Below, piece by piece: positions 21,530 through 34,829 of a DNA stretch of 64,000 nt. The notes below the pieces were generated by a model. That model did not search any database, was not told the origin of the DNA, and was given only the letters and a program-made list of their open reading frames with translations. Positions within the stretch are counted from its first letter, which is position 1. The number at the start of each line of letters is the position of its first letter. Made by a program: the position numbers and the translations under genes. The DNA comes from Tillus elongatus (Eukaryota > Arthropoda > Insecta > Coleoptera > Cleridae), in contig OZ023269.1 in assembly GCA_964006375.1 (NCBI GenBank), positions 7,200,426-7,264,425 on the forward strand, given 5' to 3'.

Positions 21530-21960
21530 GGTGATCAGTAATCAAAGTTGTCCTAGTTGATCATAAAATTTAGTATGTGAGTCTTAGAGCTGTCATTCAG
21601 TCTGGGATAGATATAATTAAACACTTAAATGAAAATACTTTTCTTTTAGACAATAAAATTTATTATTTTCCTACGCGTTTCGGCTATCTACGTAGCCATC
21701 CTCAGCGGTAAATCTAAAATCACAATAAAAAAGTCTTGCAGAAAACTTTGTTTTCTGGTAGGCATTTGTCCTGAATGAAGTACAACGATATCCAAACAAT
21801 ATCAATACAGAAAACGTCAGAGGTAACATCTGAAGTCAAACAGTAAAATAAGCTAAAAGCTGCAGCAAGAGTTGAAACATACAACTAAAAGCGGAACAAT
21901 AGCGTCTGAGCAAACTATTACCCAGCAAATGATAACAAAAACACAAAAACTCCTTTTTAA
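21530..21960 (-). repeat. PLE-like terminal repeat, inverted copy of 23828-24960
   Basis: Read on the minus strand it matches the plus-strand unit near 24620-24960 through the hammerhead-like motif and on to a CTTTGATTACTGATCACCCG block, and it matches 23828-23907 upstream. It lacks the insertion present in that copy, so it serves as the empty-site reference. Confidence 0.65.
21671..21705 (-). ncRNA. hammerhead-like motif, GAAACGCGTAGG family
   Basis: On the minus strand: CTGAGGA (21699-21705), T, helix II GGCTA/TAGCC with a six-base loop, GAAAC (21677-21681), GCGTA. The CUGANGA and GAAA boxes and GUA cleavage triplet are all present. As in the other copies, one base is inserted after the first box. 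Confidence 0.5.
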
Positions 21961-22143
21961 ATGAAAAGTTATAGAGAGCAAGTTCAACAGGAGCCATACA
22001 ACTGAGCAGAGCTTTATGAGAACACTAGGAGGTATTACTAATCTCTAAAACAAAACCAAAAACAACATGTATCCCATACTTACTTTCAATTCTTGAAAAT
22101 TGAAGTTGAAAACTAAAAGGTTATCCAAGTCGAAGCTTCTCGT

Positions 22144-22378
22144 AGAATAGATTAACTAAGGGAAGATTGGAACTGTGATGAGCACTGACAAGTACACTTG
22201 GAGAGACCCAAATCACCACAACACATCTTTTTAAAAAGACCTGACGATCGTTTCTTGAAATAGTTAGAATGTTTCATCCTCTGATGACGCTAACTTGGTT
22301 AGTGAAACGATCATCAGGTCTTTTTCTAATGTGTTGTGGTCATTTGGGTCTCTCCAATTGTACTTGAGAATAGATTAA
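22144..22378 (+). mobile_element. 211-bp hammerhead-like unit with 12-bp direct repeats
   Basis: AGAATAGATTAA at 22144-22155 is repeated at 22367-22378, bracketing 22156-22366. The unit has inverted arms (GACCCAAATCACCACAACACAT and its diverged complement) and the motif at 22281-22318. It is the same family as 5933-6232, here as a free-standing insertion without a PLE ORF. Confidence 0.65.
22281..22318 (+). ncRNA. hammerhead-like motif, PLE family A
   Basis: Same layout as 6113-6150, with CTGATGA, GCTAAC/GTTAGT and GAAAC; the final triplet is ATC instead of GTC, which weakens helix III. Confidence 0.45.
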
Positions 22379-22522
22379 GCTCCAGCTTGGATAACCTTGT
22401 ATAGTTTTCGACTATAATTTTCGAGAACTGAGAGTAAGTATGGAAGCCATCTTGTTTTTTTTTAAATTTTATACATTAATAATACCTCCTATTGTTCTCA
22501 TTAACTTCTGCTCAGCTGTATG

Positions 22523-23290
<768 letters not shown>

Positions 23291-23491
23291 TCCGTTATTA
23301 TACAAGATACGAAGAAAACTTGTATACGTTAATTATAGGGTGTCTTGAGCTTCATATTTAAAAAATATTTCACAGGCTGGCCCATAAGTTGTTGCTGATA
23401 CACATTTACTTTTTTTAAATCGAATATACTTGTATTATTGCATTTTTTCATTTTCTATCGAAATATAATGCACGTTTGTAAGAAAAGAAAT

Positions 23492-23809
23492 TCTGGACGC
23501 AGCAAGTGCGTTATGGTAGTGAATTTTCATTAAATGCCTCAAATTTGAATAGCTCAATTTTATATTAACCTATAAGGTTCGTTGGCCAGGAAACCAGTTT
23601 TTTGGGAACATTTAAAGTTTATTTTCGGAAAATTTTTGTACATTTTTAAAGAATAAAGTTATTTTGATAAAATATTGTACATTATGTTTCGCCTATACAA
23701 GTTATACTGGTAAGCAAATTTGTTGCCTGCTTTCTTTTAAAAAAACATATATGCTATTAAAAATATTTTTTTGAAAATTCACTACCATAACGCACTTGCT
23801 ACGTCCAGA
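23492..23809 (+). mobile_element. ~320-bp TIR element (GACGCAGC family)
   Basis: Left end TCTGGACGCAGCAAGTGCG and right end CGCACTTGCTACGTCCAGA are inverted copies; the terminal homology continues to about 40 bp. No ORF. Confidence 0.75.
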
Positions 23810-23988
23810 CTTTTGTTATTATTCGTTGTGTAATAGTTTACTCTAATGCTATTGTTCCGCTTTTAGTTGCATGTTTTAACTTTTGCTGTAGCTTTTAGTG
23901 AATTAAAAAGAAATTCACTAATGAGAAGATCCCGACTTTTGAATTTTGAAGAAATTTCTTCAAATGACCGCTAATTAGGCCAGGTTCA

Positions 23989-23991
<3 letters not shown>

Positions 23992-24086
<95 letters not shown>

Positions 24087-24090
24087 ATGT
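23992..24090. repeat. (TA)n followed by (TG)n microsatellite
   Basis: About 81 bp of TA then GTGTGTGTGTGTATGTAT. Confidence 0.95.
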
Positions 24091-24291
24091 ATCACACCGA
24101 TAACTCAAAAAATAATGGGCCGATTTTGATTAAATTTGGTGAATACCTTCCTTTTGCAAGTGGCCTGGATAAGTTCGTTAGCCAGGCCCATAAGTCGTTG
24201 GTGATACAATTTTTTTAATCGAATATGCTATGCATTTTTGCATTGTTGCATTTTCCATTGAACTATAATGCATGTTTGTAAGAAAAGAAAT

Positions 24292-24604
24292 TCGGAACGC
24301 AGCAAGTGCGTTATGGTAGCCAATTTTCATTAAATGCTCCAAATTTGAATAGTTCACTTTGCTATTAACCTATAAGGTTGACCAAGAAACCAGTTTTTCT
24401 GGAACATCTCAAGTTTACTATCGGACATTTTTGTACATTTTCAAAAAATAAGTTATTTCGATGAAACATGGCACATTGTTTCTACTAAATAGGTTATACT
24501 GGTAACCAAATTTGATGCCTGCTTTCTTAAAAAACACACACATATTTGCTATTAAACACCTTTTTATAAAAATTTACTATCATAACGCACTTGCTGCGCC
24601 CAGA
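24292..24604 (+). mobile_element. ~310-bp TIR element (GACGCAGC family)
   Basis: Inverted ends GGAACGCAGCAAGTGCG and CGCACTTGCTGCGCCCAGA; the interior is the same as 23492-23809. Confidence 0.7.
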
Positions 24605-24731
24605 CTTTCTTTAGCTTATTGTACTGTTTGACTCGAGCTGATAGCTTTGACGTTTTCTGTATTGATTGTTTTGGTTCATTCAGCACAATTGCCTATCAAA
24701 AATCCTTTTTATTGTGATTGTAGATTTACCC

Positions 24732-24768
24732 CTGAGGATGGGTACGTAGATAGCCGAAACGCGTAGGG
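24732..24768 (+). ncRNA. hammerhead-like motif, GAAACGCGTAGG family
   Basis: CTGAGGA (24732-24738), T, helix II GGGTA/TAGCC (one mismatch), GAAAC (24756-24760), GCGTA. It is the inverted partner of the motif at 21671-21705. Confidence 0.5.
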
Positions 24769-24960
24769 AAATAATAACATTTATTGTCCGGAAGAAAAGC
24801 CTTTCAGTTAAGCGTTTAAATAGAACTCTACAGTTATTAGGGGGTTAAGAAACTTTAGCTGTCTAGAATTAAATAATAAGCGAAACAATGGTTTTGAGCT
24901 AATAATAACGGGTGACTAGTAATTAAAGTCGCCCCCAGTAGGGAAGTCTTAGAACTATGT

Positions 24961-26067
24961 ATTTATTAGGAGAGTAAGGATCTTTAGCTTTCCAATATTG
25001 AATAATGGGCAAAATACCCTGAAGTGATTGTCCTTAGGTGTGTCCATCAAAATATGTTGCCAGACTGTGACTATGTTTCAGAATATATTCAATAAATTTT
25101 GCCTTATATACTCCTATGTACAAAACCAAATCATTAACCCCAGGCTTTCACAATATATTGTGTACAAAAGCGTTCTATATACAGCTTGGTTCAAAAGTGA
25201 TGGTACACAGGGCAGAAGTAAATTGTGGGCATCAAAATATTACAATTTATCCAAACTTACTTTTGTCAAAAGATCTAAATCAAAAGAGATACAGGGTGTT
25301 AAATTGAGAACTTAAATTTTGATTTTCCTTGATACTAAGAAAATTATTTCACATATCGTCTTGAAAATTGGTAGAGGTAAGTTTTTCATAGCGACAAGAA
25401 ATGATTAATTTCAAACTCAGCTCTAGCCGATAGACGGCGTTGCTACTAAAGTGCCTTTTATTTATACAGGGTAGTACATAAAACGGCAAAGTTAAAAGTG
25501 ACAGAAATAAGGAGTGCTGAAGTGAGAAACTTAATTTAAATTTTTCTTGATATCCAGAAAAGTATTGTACGTATTGTCAAACGTTAGTACAGTTGAGTTT
25601 TCATAGCGAAAAAAGTTCATTCTCAATTCCACTCTTGTGGTGTCCTTCAAGTCATAAAAATACTCACACTTTTTTGTTCGCGTCACTAAAAAACTCTTGA
25701 TTAGGAAATGTTGATCTTTTATATTTTATTAACAAAAAAGGTATATGTGTGGAATGATGCTAAAGTTAACCGTTTTCAAAATATGTGCCGTTTTAGAAGT
25801 ATATAGCTAGAAGTGTTTAGCACTCACGGAACATTTCTAGATATTAAATATGCACACAAGAACATTTTCAAACATGGTGGGTGATAAAATCTCAATTCTC
25901 AATGACAGACGTTTAGAATACCCATTTAATTTTTAAATTTTTGAACTGTAAAGAAAAAAAAAACAGATGAATTAAAAAAATATTTTAATGTAACAAATGT
26001 AACGAATAATAAAAAAATATTATATATAAATGGTCAATTACTTAAATAGTGAATAAAACATTTTCAG
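24961..26067. other. repeat debris
   Basis: No gene. It holds one arm (25186-25270) of an inverted repeat whose partner is 26465-26552, and two TACAGGGTG-like mariner tips (about 25291 and 25467). Confidence 0.35.
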
Positions 26068-26552
26068 AGCCTCGGTGGTTCAGTGGTAAGAACGTACGCC
26101 TCTGAACCGAAGGGTACTGGGTTCGATCCCAGTGTTCTCCTTTCACTTTTTCAGTACATAATGTACAGTTAACATCAATCGAGGTTGTGGAATTGTATTT
26201 GAGCAAGTTGAATATCTGCACGTTCCGCCCTTCGGAGGCGCGGTAAAGCCGTCGGTCGCGTGTCCATGCGATGTTGGACACGTGAAATAAAGGTAAGCGC
26301 TCGGCAAAATTTCCAGGATAGTGAGGTGAAACTGTTCCCTGGCGTCTGTGATTGGCCATAGTCGCGAAAATAAGCCCGAATTAAAGAAACAAAACGCACA
26401 TACACCTTTTCATAATGGCTACTATTATTTTCAATCTACTCGAATAACTTTGAATAGTAGGCTGAGGTAAGTTTGATTAAATCGCAATATTTTGATGACA
26501 CTAATCTACTGCTGCTCTGTGTACCGTTACTTTTAGACCAGCTTGTACACAC
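25186..26552. repeat. inverted repeat pair, arms ~85 bp
   Basis: 25186-25270 and 26465-26552 are diverged reverse complements (GTAAGTTTG.ATAAAT blocks, TGTGTACC.T.ACTTTT). A SINE lies between the arms. It may be the ends of an old DNA transposon. Confidence 0.4.
26068..26405 (+). mobile_element. tRNA-derived SINE (family S), near full length
   Basis: Head AGCCTCGGTGGTTCAGTGG with A-box, B-box GGGTTCGATCC about 40 bp on. The body carries GCACGTTCCGCCCTTCGG and GATTGGCCATAGTCGCG; the tail is AAAGAAACAAAACGCACA. This is the best reference copy in the window. Confidence 0.8.
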
Positions 26553-26706
26553 TGGTCTCAACTTTAACTCGTTTGAGTTAAGAAAAAAAAATGGCTTTAG
26601 GTTTAGTGGCGGTAACAACATTTTTAAGCATAAATGACCGCTATTTATTATTTACTGGGTTTAAGAAAAGTACATGATAGCTTATTTACGTACCACAAAA
26701 CAAATT

Positions 26707-27000
26707 AGAGCCTCGCTGGTTCAGTGGTAAACACGTGTCTTTGAACCGAAGGGTACTGGGTTCGATTCCCAGGGTTCCCCTTCTACTTTCTCTGTAAATT
26801 AATATCAACCGAGTGGGGTGTGGCATTGTATTTGAGCAAGTTAAATGTCTGCACGTTTCACCTTTCGGGGGCGTAAATTCGTCGGTCAAGCGATGTTGGG
26901 CACGTTAAATATACATACCCTCCGTACCGAAAGGCAGAGGTTCGGCAAAATTTCCAGGAAACAAAAGAAACAAAACACACACACACATACATACACAACA
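26707..27000 (+). mobile_element. tRNA-derived SINE (family S)
   Basis: Tandem in orientation with the copy at 26068; it lacks the segment just before the tail and ends in a long CA run. Confidence 0.78.
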
Positions 27001-27165
27001 AATTCCACATAGCCACTTGATAAGCTAACAACAAAGCTATTTTTTTCAATTTGGAAGGAAGAAACAAGAAACAAAACGAAAAGCAAAAAAAAAGGATTGC
27101 GATCTACTTAGTATACCAATCATCCTACTTGAAAGTTTTTTCTTTATATATTTAACATTGGTCCA

Positions 27166-27487
27166 TTTCCGCGATTATGGCGAATCACCGACGTCAGGGA
27201 GCTGTTTCACTATCCTGTAAATTTCGCCGACCCTCTGCCTTTTTCTAACTCTGGTAGAGCTCTTTAACGTGCCTAACATCGCAGGGTACAGGGGACAGAC
27301 CGATTTACGCCTTCACCGAAGGGCGGAACGTGCAGACATTCAACTTTCCTAAATACAATGCCACAATCTCGGTTGATGTTAATTTTACAGTATCTACGGA
27401 AAAAGTGAGTGGGTCATCTACTGGGCATGGAACCTAGTACCCGTGGGTTCAGAGCCGCACGTTCTTACCACTGGACCACCGAATCCT
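27166..27487 (-). mobile_element. tRNA-derived SINE (family S)
   Basis: Reverse-complement copy with all blocks and a diverged head; the B-box is damaged. Confidence 0.75.
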
Positions 27488-27771
27488 TAAACTTCACAGT
27501 TACAATAGATTTTCATACCAAAAATAGGGTTGTTAGCTCAAGACTTTCGAAAGTTATCACGCGAATAAAATTTGTATAGAGACATACACACTAGCCGCCA
27601 TTTTGAAATACTTAAGTTGGAAAAAAATGGACCCAAAATTTTTGAGTTGAGAATATTCTGGAATGGATTTTCGGTAATATCCTTTTTTTGATACGATTAT
27701 ATTATGTAAAATAATTCCGCATTCTAGTATATCCATTTCGTCTCTGCGAAGTAGGTGTAATAATAAAAAAT

Positions 27772-29941
<2,170 letters not shown>

Positions 29942-31230
29942 GAAAACAAATTTAACATAAAAAACTCCATAGAACTAGTGGATAAACTAGAAAAAATAAA
30001 CATAAACAAAAACACAAGACTTGCCTCATGTGACATAACAAATATGTACACCAATATACCAATTAACGAAACTACAAATATAATCGAAAATAAAATGCAA
30101 AATAACAACAAAAAACAACAAATCAGCGAAATATTAAACATCATATTAAAACAAAATTACTTTGAGTTCAACGGAGAATACTACATCCAAGAAGATGGAC
30201 TACCAATGGGATCTCCACTATCAAGCATTATGGCAGAAATATACATACAACAGTTTGAAGATAAAATCAACACCATCATAAAAGAGACAGACCCAAACAT
30301 CAAATGGATAAGATACGTCGATGATATATTAAGAATATACGACGATCAAAAAACCAACATAGACAATAGCCTCGAAAAAATAAACCAAATTAACAGAAAC
30401 ATAAAATTTACAATAGAAAAAGAATCAAACAACACCATAAACTTCCTAGATTTAACACTAATCAGAAAAGAAAACCAGATTGAATACAAAATATACAGAA
30501 AACCCACACAAACAGACATCACTATACCTAAACACTCACTACACCCACAAATACACAAAATGGTCGCTTACAGATACTTAATAAACAGAATGCTAAATGT
30601 ACCACTTCATAACGACGAACGAGAAAAGGAGTACAACATCATAATACAAATAGCAAAAAGAAATGGATACAACAAGAAAACAATAGAAAAGCTAGTAAAA
30701 CAAATCAAAAACAAACAAATCAACAAAACCGAAAATAAAACACCAGAAACAAACACAAAATACACAACATTCACTTATAACCACCACATCAAAAAAATAA
30801 CACAAACACTTAAACAATATGACTTAAAAATGAGCTACAAAACCAATAACAAAATAATAAACAAAATAAATAAAAAACAAGAACACAACCCACATGAATT
30901 AAACGGAATATATCAAATAGAATGTAACACATGCAATAAAAAATATATAGGAATGACAAAAAAATCAATAGAAACGAGATTCAAGGAACATATAACAGCA
31001 TTGGATAAAATCCACATACCTAGCTACAAATCAAACGTAGCTACACACATTCACAACACAAAACATCAAAAACCAGACATCACCCAATTACAACTAATAA
31101 AACATGTTAAAGACCACAAAAAAATGGAAATCTGGGAACAATACTACTGATGATGAACCGGGACGGTTCGAACCTGCAGTCCACGCAAACCAATAAGAAA
31201 TCACAAACGTACAGCAAACAAATAAATTGT
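29942..31230 (+). mobile_element. PLE copy in head-to-head pair
   Basis: Together with 29213-29941 it forms an inverted pair joined at the 5'-truncated ends. The outer ends are matching sequence (AACCGGGACGGTTCGAACC, then CACAAACGTACAGCAAACAAATAAA). The pair sits between two (TA)n tracts that belong to a single older TA-core element. Confidence 0.85.
31147..31181 (+). ncRNA. hammerhead-like motif at PLE 3' end
   Basis: CTGATGA (31147-31153, overlapping the ORF stop TGA at 31148-31150), T, a strong helix II GAACCG/CGGTTC (31155-31160 with 31164-31169) closed by GGA, then GAA, CCTGCAG and TC. Position 15.1 would be C rather than A, so the core is imperfect. Confidence 0.4.
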
Positions 31231-31269
31231 ATATTTAAAAGTGATTACAGTGTAGTGCAATATTCCTAA

Positions 31270-31271
<2 letters not shown>

Positions 31272-31344
<73 letters not shown>
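31272..31344. repeat. (TA)n microsatellite, right side of the PLE pair
   Basis: About 73 bp; the right flank is the TA-core arm (AAACATATAAAAATCGGAAC). Confidence 0.95.
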
Positions 31345-31347
<3 letters not shown>

Positions 31348-31500
31348 ATATAAAAATCGGAACTGACCCCTGATATGGGTTCTAGGGGCCCAAATTCGCG
31401 CTCATTTGGAAAATTTTTGCAAAGTCTCACCATCGATACCTCTCTATTTTTTAAATAAAAATTCACTAATTACACACAAAAAAAATTCACAGGTTCCACA
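31345..31500 (-). repeat. TA-core arm
   Basis: Continuation of the element whose other half ends at 29091, with GACCCCTGATATGGGTTC and CATCGATACCTCTCTAT blocks. Confidence 0.6.
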
Positions 31501-31522
31501 AATATTGTAAAGTTTGGAGCCT

Positions 31523-31570
31523 CTGATGAGCTCCAATAAAAGAATTTTTGTTGGTGAAGCGATCATCAAG
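31523..31570 (+). ncRNA. degenerate hammerhead-like motif
   Basis: CTGATGA, a possible helix II CCAA/TTGG, GAAGC in place of GAAAC, then GATCATC. Similar in layout to family A but clearly decayed. Confidence 0.25.
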
Positions 31571-31908
31571 TTTAAAACTACATTACGGTGAACTGGACTT
31601 TTTTCAAAGTGCATTAATTCACGCACATAATGAAGCCAAAAGTTTTAGACCACCCTCTGTAAATGTACAAGCAGTAAAGCGACAGAGTTGTGATGTAATT
31701 TAATTCAATAAATGCGTTTGACATCTTGATTTAGGTTTGTAATTAAAAAGTATTATGTCGGGACATAAACGGGTAAATACTGCTACAGTGCATATGTAGG
31801 GGATGGCTAAAGTTACCATGATTTTTTTACATGATTTATAATGACAGTTATCAGGAGGTTTTTTTACACCGTTGAACGGAGACTTTTAACATAATTTTTC
31901 ATTTGCAG

Positions 31909-31997
31909 ATTGGATCGGAGCAACATGAAATTATCCTTCATATTTGAGTTACTGCTCATCTTCATTTTAATTGCATTTGCCGCATCTGCTGCTGTAG
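31909..31997 (+). CDS. DUF4773 gene, exon 1 (signal peptide)
   Basis: Coding starts at ATG 31925. The 73 coding bases give M-K-L-S-F-I-F-E, a hydrophobic core L-L-L-I-F-I-L-I-A-F and A-A-S-A-A-V, a textbook signal peptide for secretion. The exon ends G|GTGAGT at 31997/31998 in phase 1, which exactly matches the acceptor phase of exon 2. A TTTGCAG acceptor at 31902-31908 suggests a non-coding exon further upstream, not located. The link to exon 2 across 11 kb is inference from phase, signal peptide and the lack of a start in exon 2. Confidence 0.7.
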
Positions 31998-32312
31998 GTG
32001 AGTCCTTTTACATTTAACCTATAAACTAACATATAGGGTGTTTAAAAATGGTAAAAGGTAAAAAGGTAAGATGTTTACTGGCAATTAGGCCATTGCTGAC
32101 CCCTTTTGCTCATCTAAACTAACCTACCCTCCACCTTGAGCTCGATATCAACGACGACAGTGATTTGAAAAATCATCCGCCGCCGGTGAGTCTCGAACCG
32201 TCGTCCCCCGAGTCCGTATTGGAAAGTCTGAATCGACTTTCCCGCACGGCCACGGAGGCGCTTAAAAATAGTAAGTCTTATTTTAGTTTTAAGGAAATGT
32301 CAATGCCAGCAG

Positions 32313-32555
32313 GATTTTTTTCTTTAACGTCGGACTATTTCCACGACTATGGCCAATCACCGACGCCAGGGAGCAGTTTCACCTCACTATCCCGGAAATT
32401 TTGCCAAACCCCGGCCTTTCTGTAAGAAGGGTAGGCATATTTAACGTGCCCAACATCGCATGGACACGGGGCCGAAGGGCGGAACGTGCAGACTTGCTCA
32501 AATACACTACCACAACCTCCGTTAATTTTAATTGTACAGTATGTACCGAAAAAGC
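32313..32555 (-). mobile_element. tRNA-derived SINE (family S), head lost
   Basis: Reverse-complement body and tail (CTTTAACGTCGGACTATTTCC; GAAGGGCGGAACGTGCAGAC), 315 bp inside intron 1. Confidence 0.7.
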
Positions 32556-32999
32556 AGGAGGATTTTAAGGTGGTTTTATTCAAAGTTAAATTGTATCATT
32601 ACAGTCACGAGTTTGTAATCTATTTGTCAGATGCGTTATGTAATTTCTTCCTTGGTAAACGAAAAATAATAAAAGAAAAATACGAGAACAAATAAGTTAA
32701 AGTGCGAACAAAAACAAACAACGGTTTTCAGAAAATCGCCCATTCAAGCAAGAATTAAGGAAAGTTAAAATATATCAAGAGCATAATTATATGCTAAGAA
32801 GATCAAACAGCAAAAAACTTGTGATACAGCAAGTGCGTTATGGTAGTAAATTATCATGAACTTGTTTATAGTATCTAATAACTCAATATCACATTAACTT
32901 AATAATTTAGTGCAAGCTCTGTAAAGCAGCGTTTGTCAACATTTTAGTATTTGCGGCTCAAGAATTTAAGGTTTCCTTTTGAAAAAATTCCTATCTCCG

Positions 33000-34725
33000 G
33001 AAATAACAAAGCTATGGCAACCCAATTTGTTTATATTGTAAAAACCAAACTCTGCACCAAAATGTAGGTCACTTAGTAAAAAAAAAGTTATAGGCACTTA
33101 ATAAAGCAAAATTGTAGTGCCAGTAAAAGTCAGAAAAGACGCAATACCAAAATATTGTATGTATTAAACAAAATCTATTAAATATTACAACGTTTATCTT
33201 TTCACGACGCAAAAAGTTCAACAAGTACCAAAAGAATTACTTTGAAAATTTTATAATTTTTCTTCTGTAACTGTCAAACTTGAGATTTGAAACGTGACAA
33301 TTAGTATATGTATTGTGGTTTATAAATGGTAAATATTGCATAAGTGTATATTAGAATGTTTTAGATTTATGCTACACTTCTAATTTGTAAAAATAGTTGC
33401 AAAATCTGCCTCTAAAGACCTTACATATTACAAATAATTAATTTAAGACCATTATCGGTTATCCACCTTTCATTGCAGTGTAATACGAGCCTTACAATGA
33501 TGGAATTGTTAGATGCCTGGCTGATGAGTGAAGGGACGCCGGTTCAAACCTCACGCTGACTGAATTTCTCTTTCAGCTTTTTTTTTAATACTTTTTTTGG
33601 TCTTTGATTCAATTTTAACGTTATCTGATCAGATTGTGTAATTCCAATATTTTTTAGCGACTTTTTGTTGAAAATGAAAGGTAAGCACTTTTAAGACTTT
33701 TAATTGAAGTTTAATAGCAGCTGTTGTTGCCGTTAGTTGGTAAAACCGTTCCACAGTTAACATAGACGTAGAGATTTGTGACATCAGAAGAGGCTGTTTT
33801 CTTCTCCACAACCTGGATTAAATTTTTACAGCATCTACACGCAAAAGAAGTTTCTCTGTGAACCCACAGAAAAAGTATCTAGTTCTGTATTTAGATCAGA
33901 TTTTGAATATTTTTTAGTTTATTTAATTTATTTCTATTAGCTAATTTTCTTGTAAAAACTGTCCTTTCAATAGCGAATTTTCCTATAAATGAATGTAATT
34001 TTTTTTTGAAGAAACATTTATTGAGCATTTTTGTATGGAAAATTATTCAATTCATGCAACATTTTGAAACGAAATTCGTCGAAAATAAGGTTTTAATGGA
34101 TTTTCGTGCAAATCATTTTATTTTCAATTTTACAGATTAGGGATTTAATTTCAATTTTATGCATGCTTTTAGCAAAATTTTGCGGAAAAGATATTTAGCC
34201 AGTTTTCGCAGAAATTTTTTTGTGCTTCGTAAAAATCATTTTTGTAAGATGTTTATCGTGAAATTTTGGTAACTAATGATAAATGTTTAATAAGTTATTA
34301 TAAAAAACTGTTTACGGATTTTTTTGAGAAATTAATTGCAAATTTTCATGAAATTATTGTTAAGTGTCGTCGAAAATTTTTTGTAGAAAATTATAATTTG
34401 GTAGGTGAGTAAATAACTTGAAATGGTTCTTTGGCCAGGAAAATCTGACCAGTTTTTTAAACTTTATTTAATTTATTCTTGTTAGCAAATTTTCTTGGAC
34501 AAAATATTGTTTTAATAGCGAATTTTCTTATAAATGAGCTTAATTCATTTTCTTTGAGAAACATTTGTTAAGAATTTTTGTATGAAAAATTATTCAATTG
34601 ATGGAACATTTTTTAACCGAAATTCGTCGAAAATAAGGTTTAAATGGATTTTCGTGCAAACAAATTATTTTATTTTCAATTTTAATTACAGACTAGTGTA
34701 AGGGTCACGTTTTTTTTTTCTTAAA
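33000..34725 (+). repeat. 1.7-kb repeat with tRNA-Ser-like segment; inverted copy at 47200-48974
   Basis: Contains blocks CAAAATCTATTAAATATTACA, TTTGAAACGTGACAATTAG, a tRNA-like segment, AAAACCGTTCCACAGTTAAC and repeated AATTCGTCGAAAATAAGGTTT. All recur in reverse order in the downstream copy. No ORF. It ends at a (TA)n tract, as the other copy does on its opposite side. Confidence 0.65.
33478..33562 (+). repeat. tRNA-Ser-like SINE head, decayed
   Basis: B-box-like GGTTCAAACCTC at 33541-33552 with a diverged A-box. The better-preserved partner is 48523-48597. Not a functional tRNA. Confidence 0.45.

Positions 34726-34727
<2 letters not shown>

Positions 34728-34819
<92 letters not shown>
34728..34819. 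repeat. (TA)n microsatellite
   Basis: About 92 bp at the junction of two different repeats. Confidence 0.95.
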
Positions 34820-34821
<2 letters not shown>

Positions 34822-34829
34822 AATAATAG

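Larger units (their letters stand above)
21995..22522. mobile_element. foldback/TIR element with ~145-bp arms
   Basis: 21995-22143 and 22379-22522 are inverted, imperfect copies (CATACAACTGAGCAG at the left; CTGCTCAGCTGTATG at the right). The arms share GAGAACA.TAGGAGGTATTA, TACTTACT.TCA and GGTTATCCAAG blocks. Its centre is occupied by the hammerhead-like unit 22156-22366. Confidence 0.65.
23908..24607 (+). mobile_element. TA-core element inserted in a PLE-like repeat
   Basis: The insertion starts TGAATTAAAAAGAAATTCACTAA (a small hairpin), contains the left arm, (TA)n and TG tracts, part of the right arm and a 24292-24604 TIR element, and ends GCTGCGCCCAGACTTTC. Target sequence CTAAA or TTTAG appears on both sides. 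In reverse orientation it would begin TCTGG and end with a hairpin plus CTAA, features also seen in Helitrons, so the mechanism is open. Confidence 0.6.
23828..24960 (+). repeat. PLE-like terminal repeat interrupted by a 700-bp insertion
   Basis: The parts 23828-23907 and 24608-24960 together match the minus strand of 21530-21960. The homology breaks exactly at TTTTAG and resumes at TTTAGCTTATT, showing that 23908-24607 is a later insertion. Confidence 0.7.
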
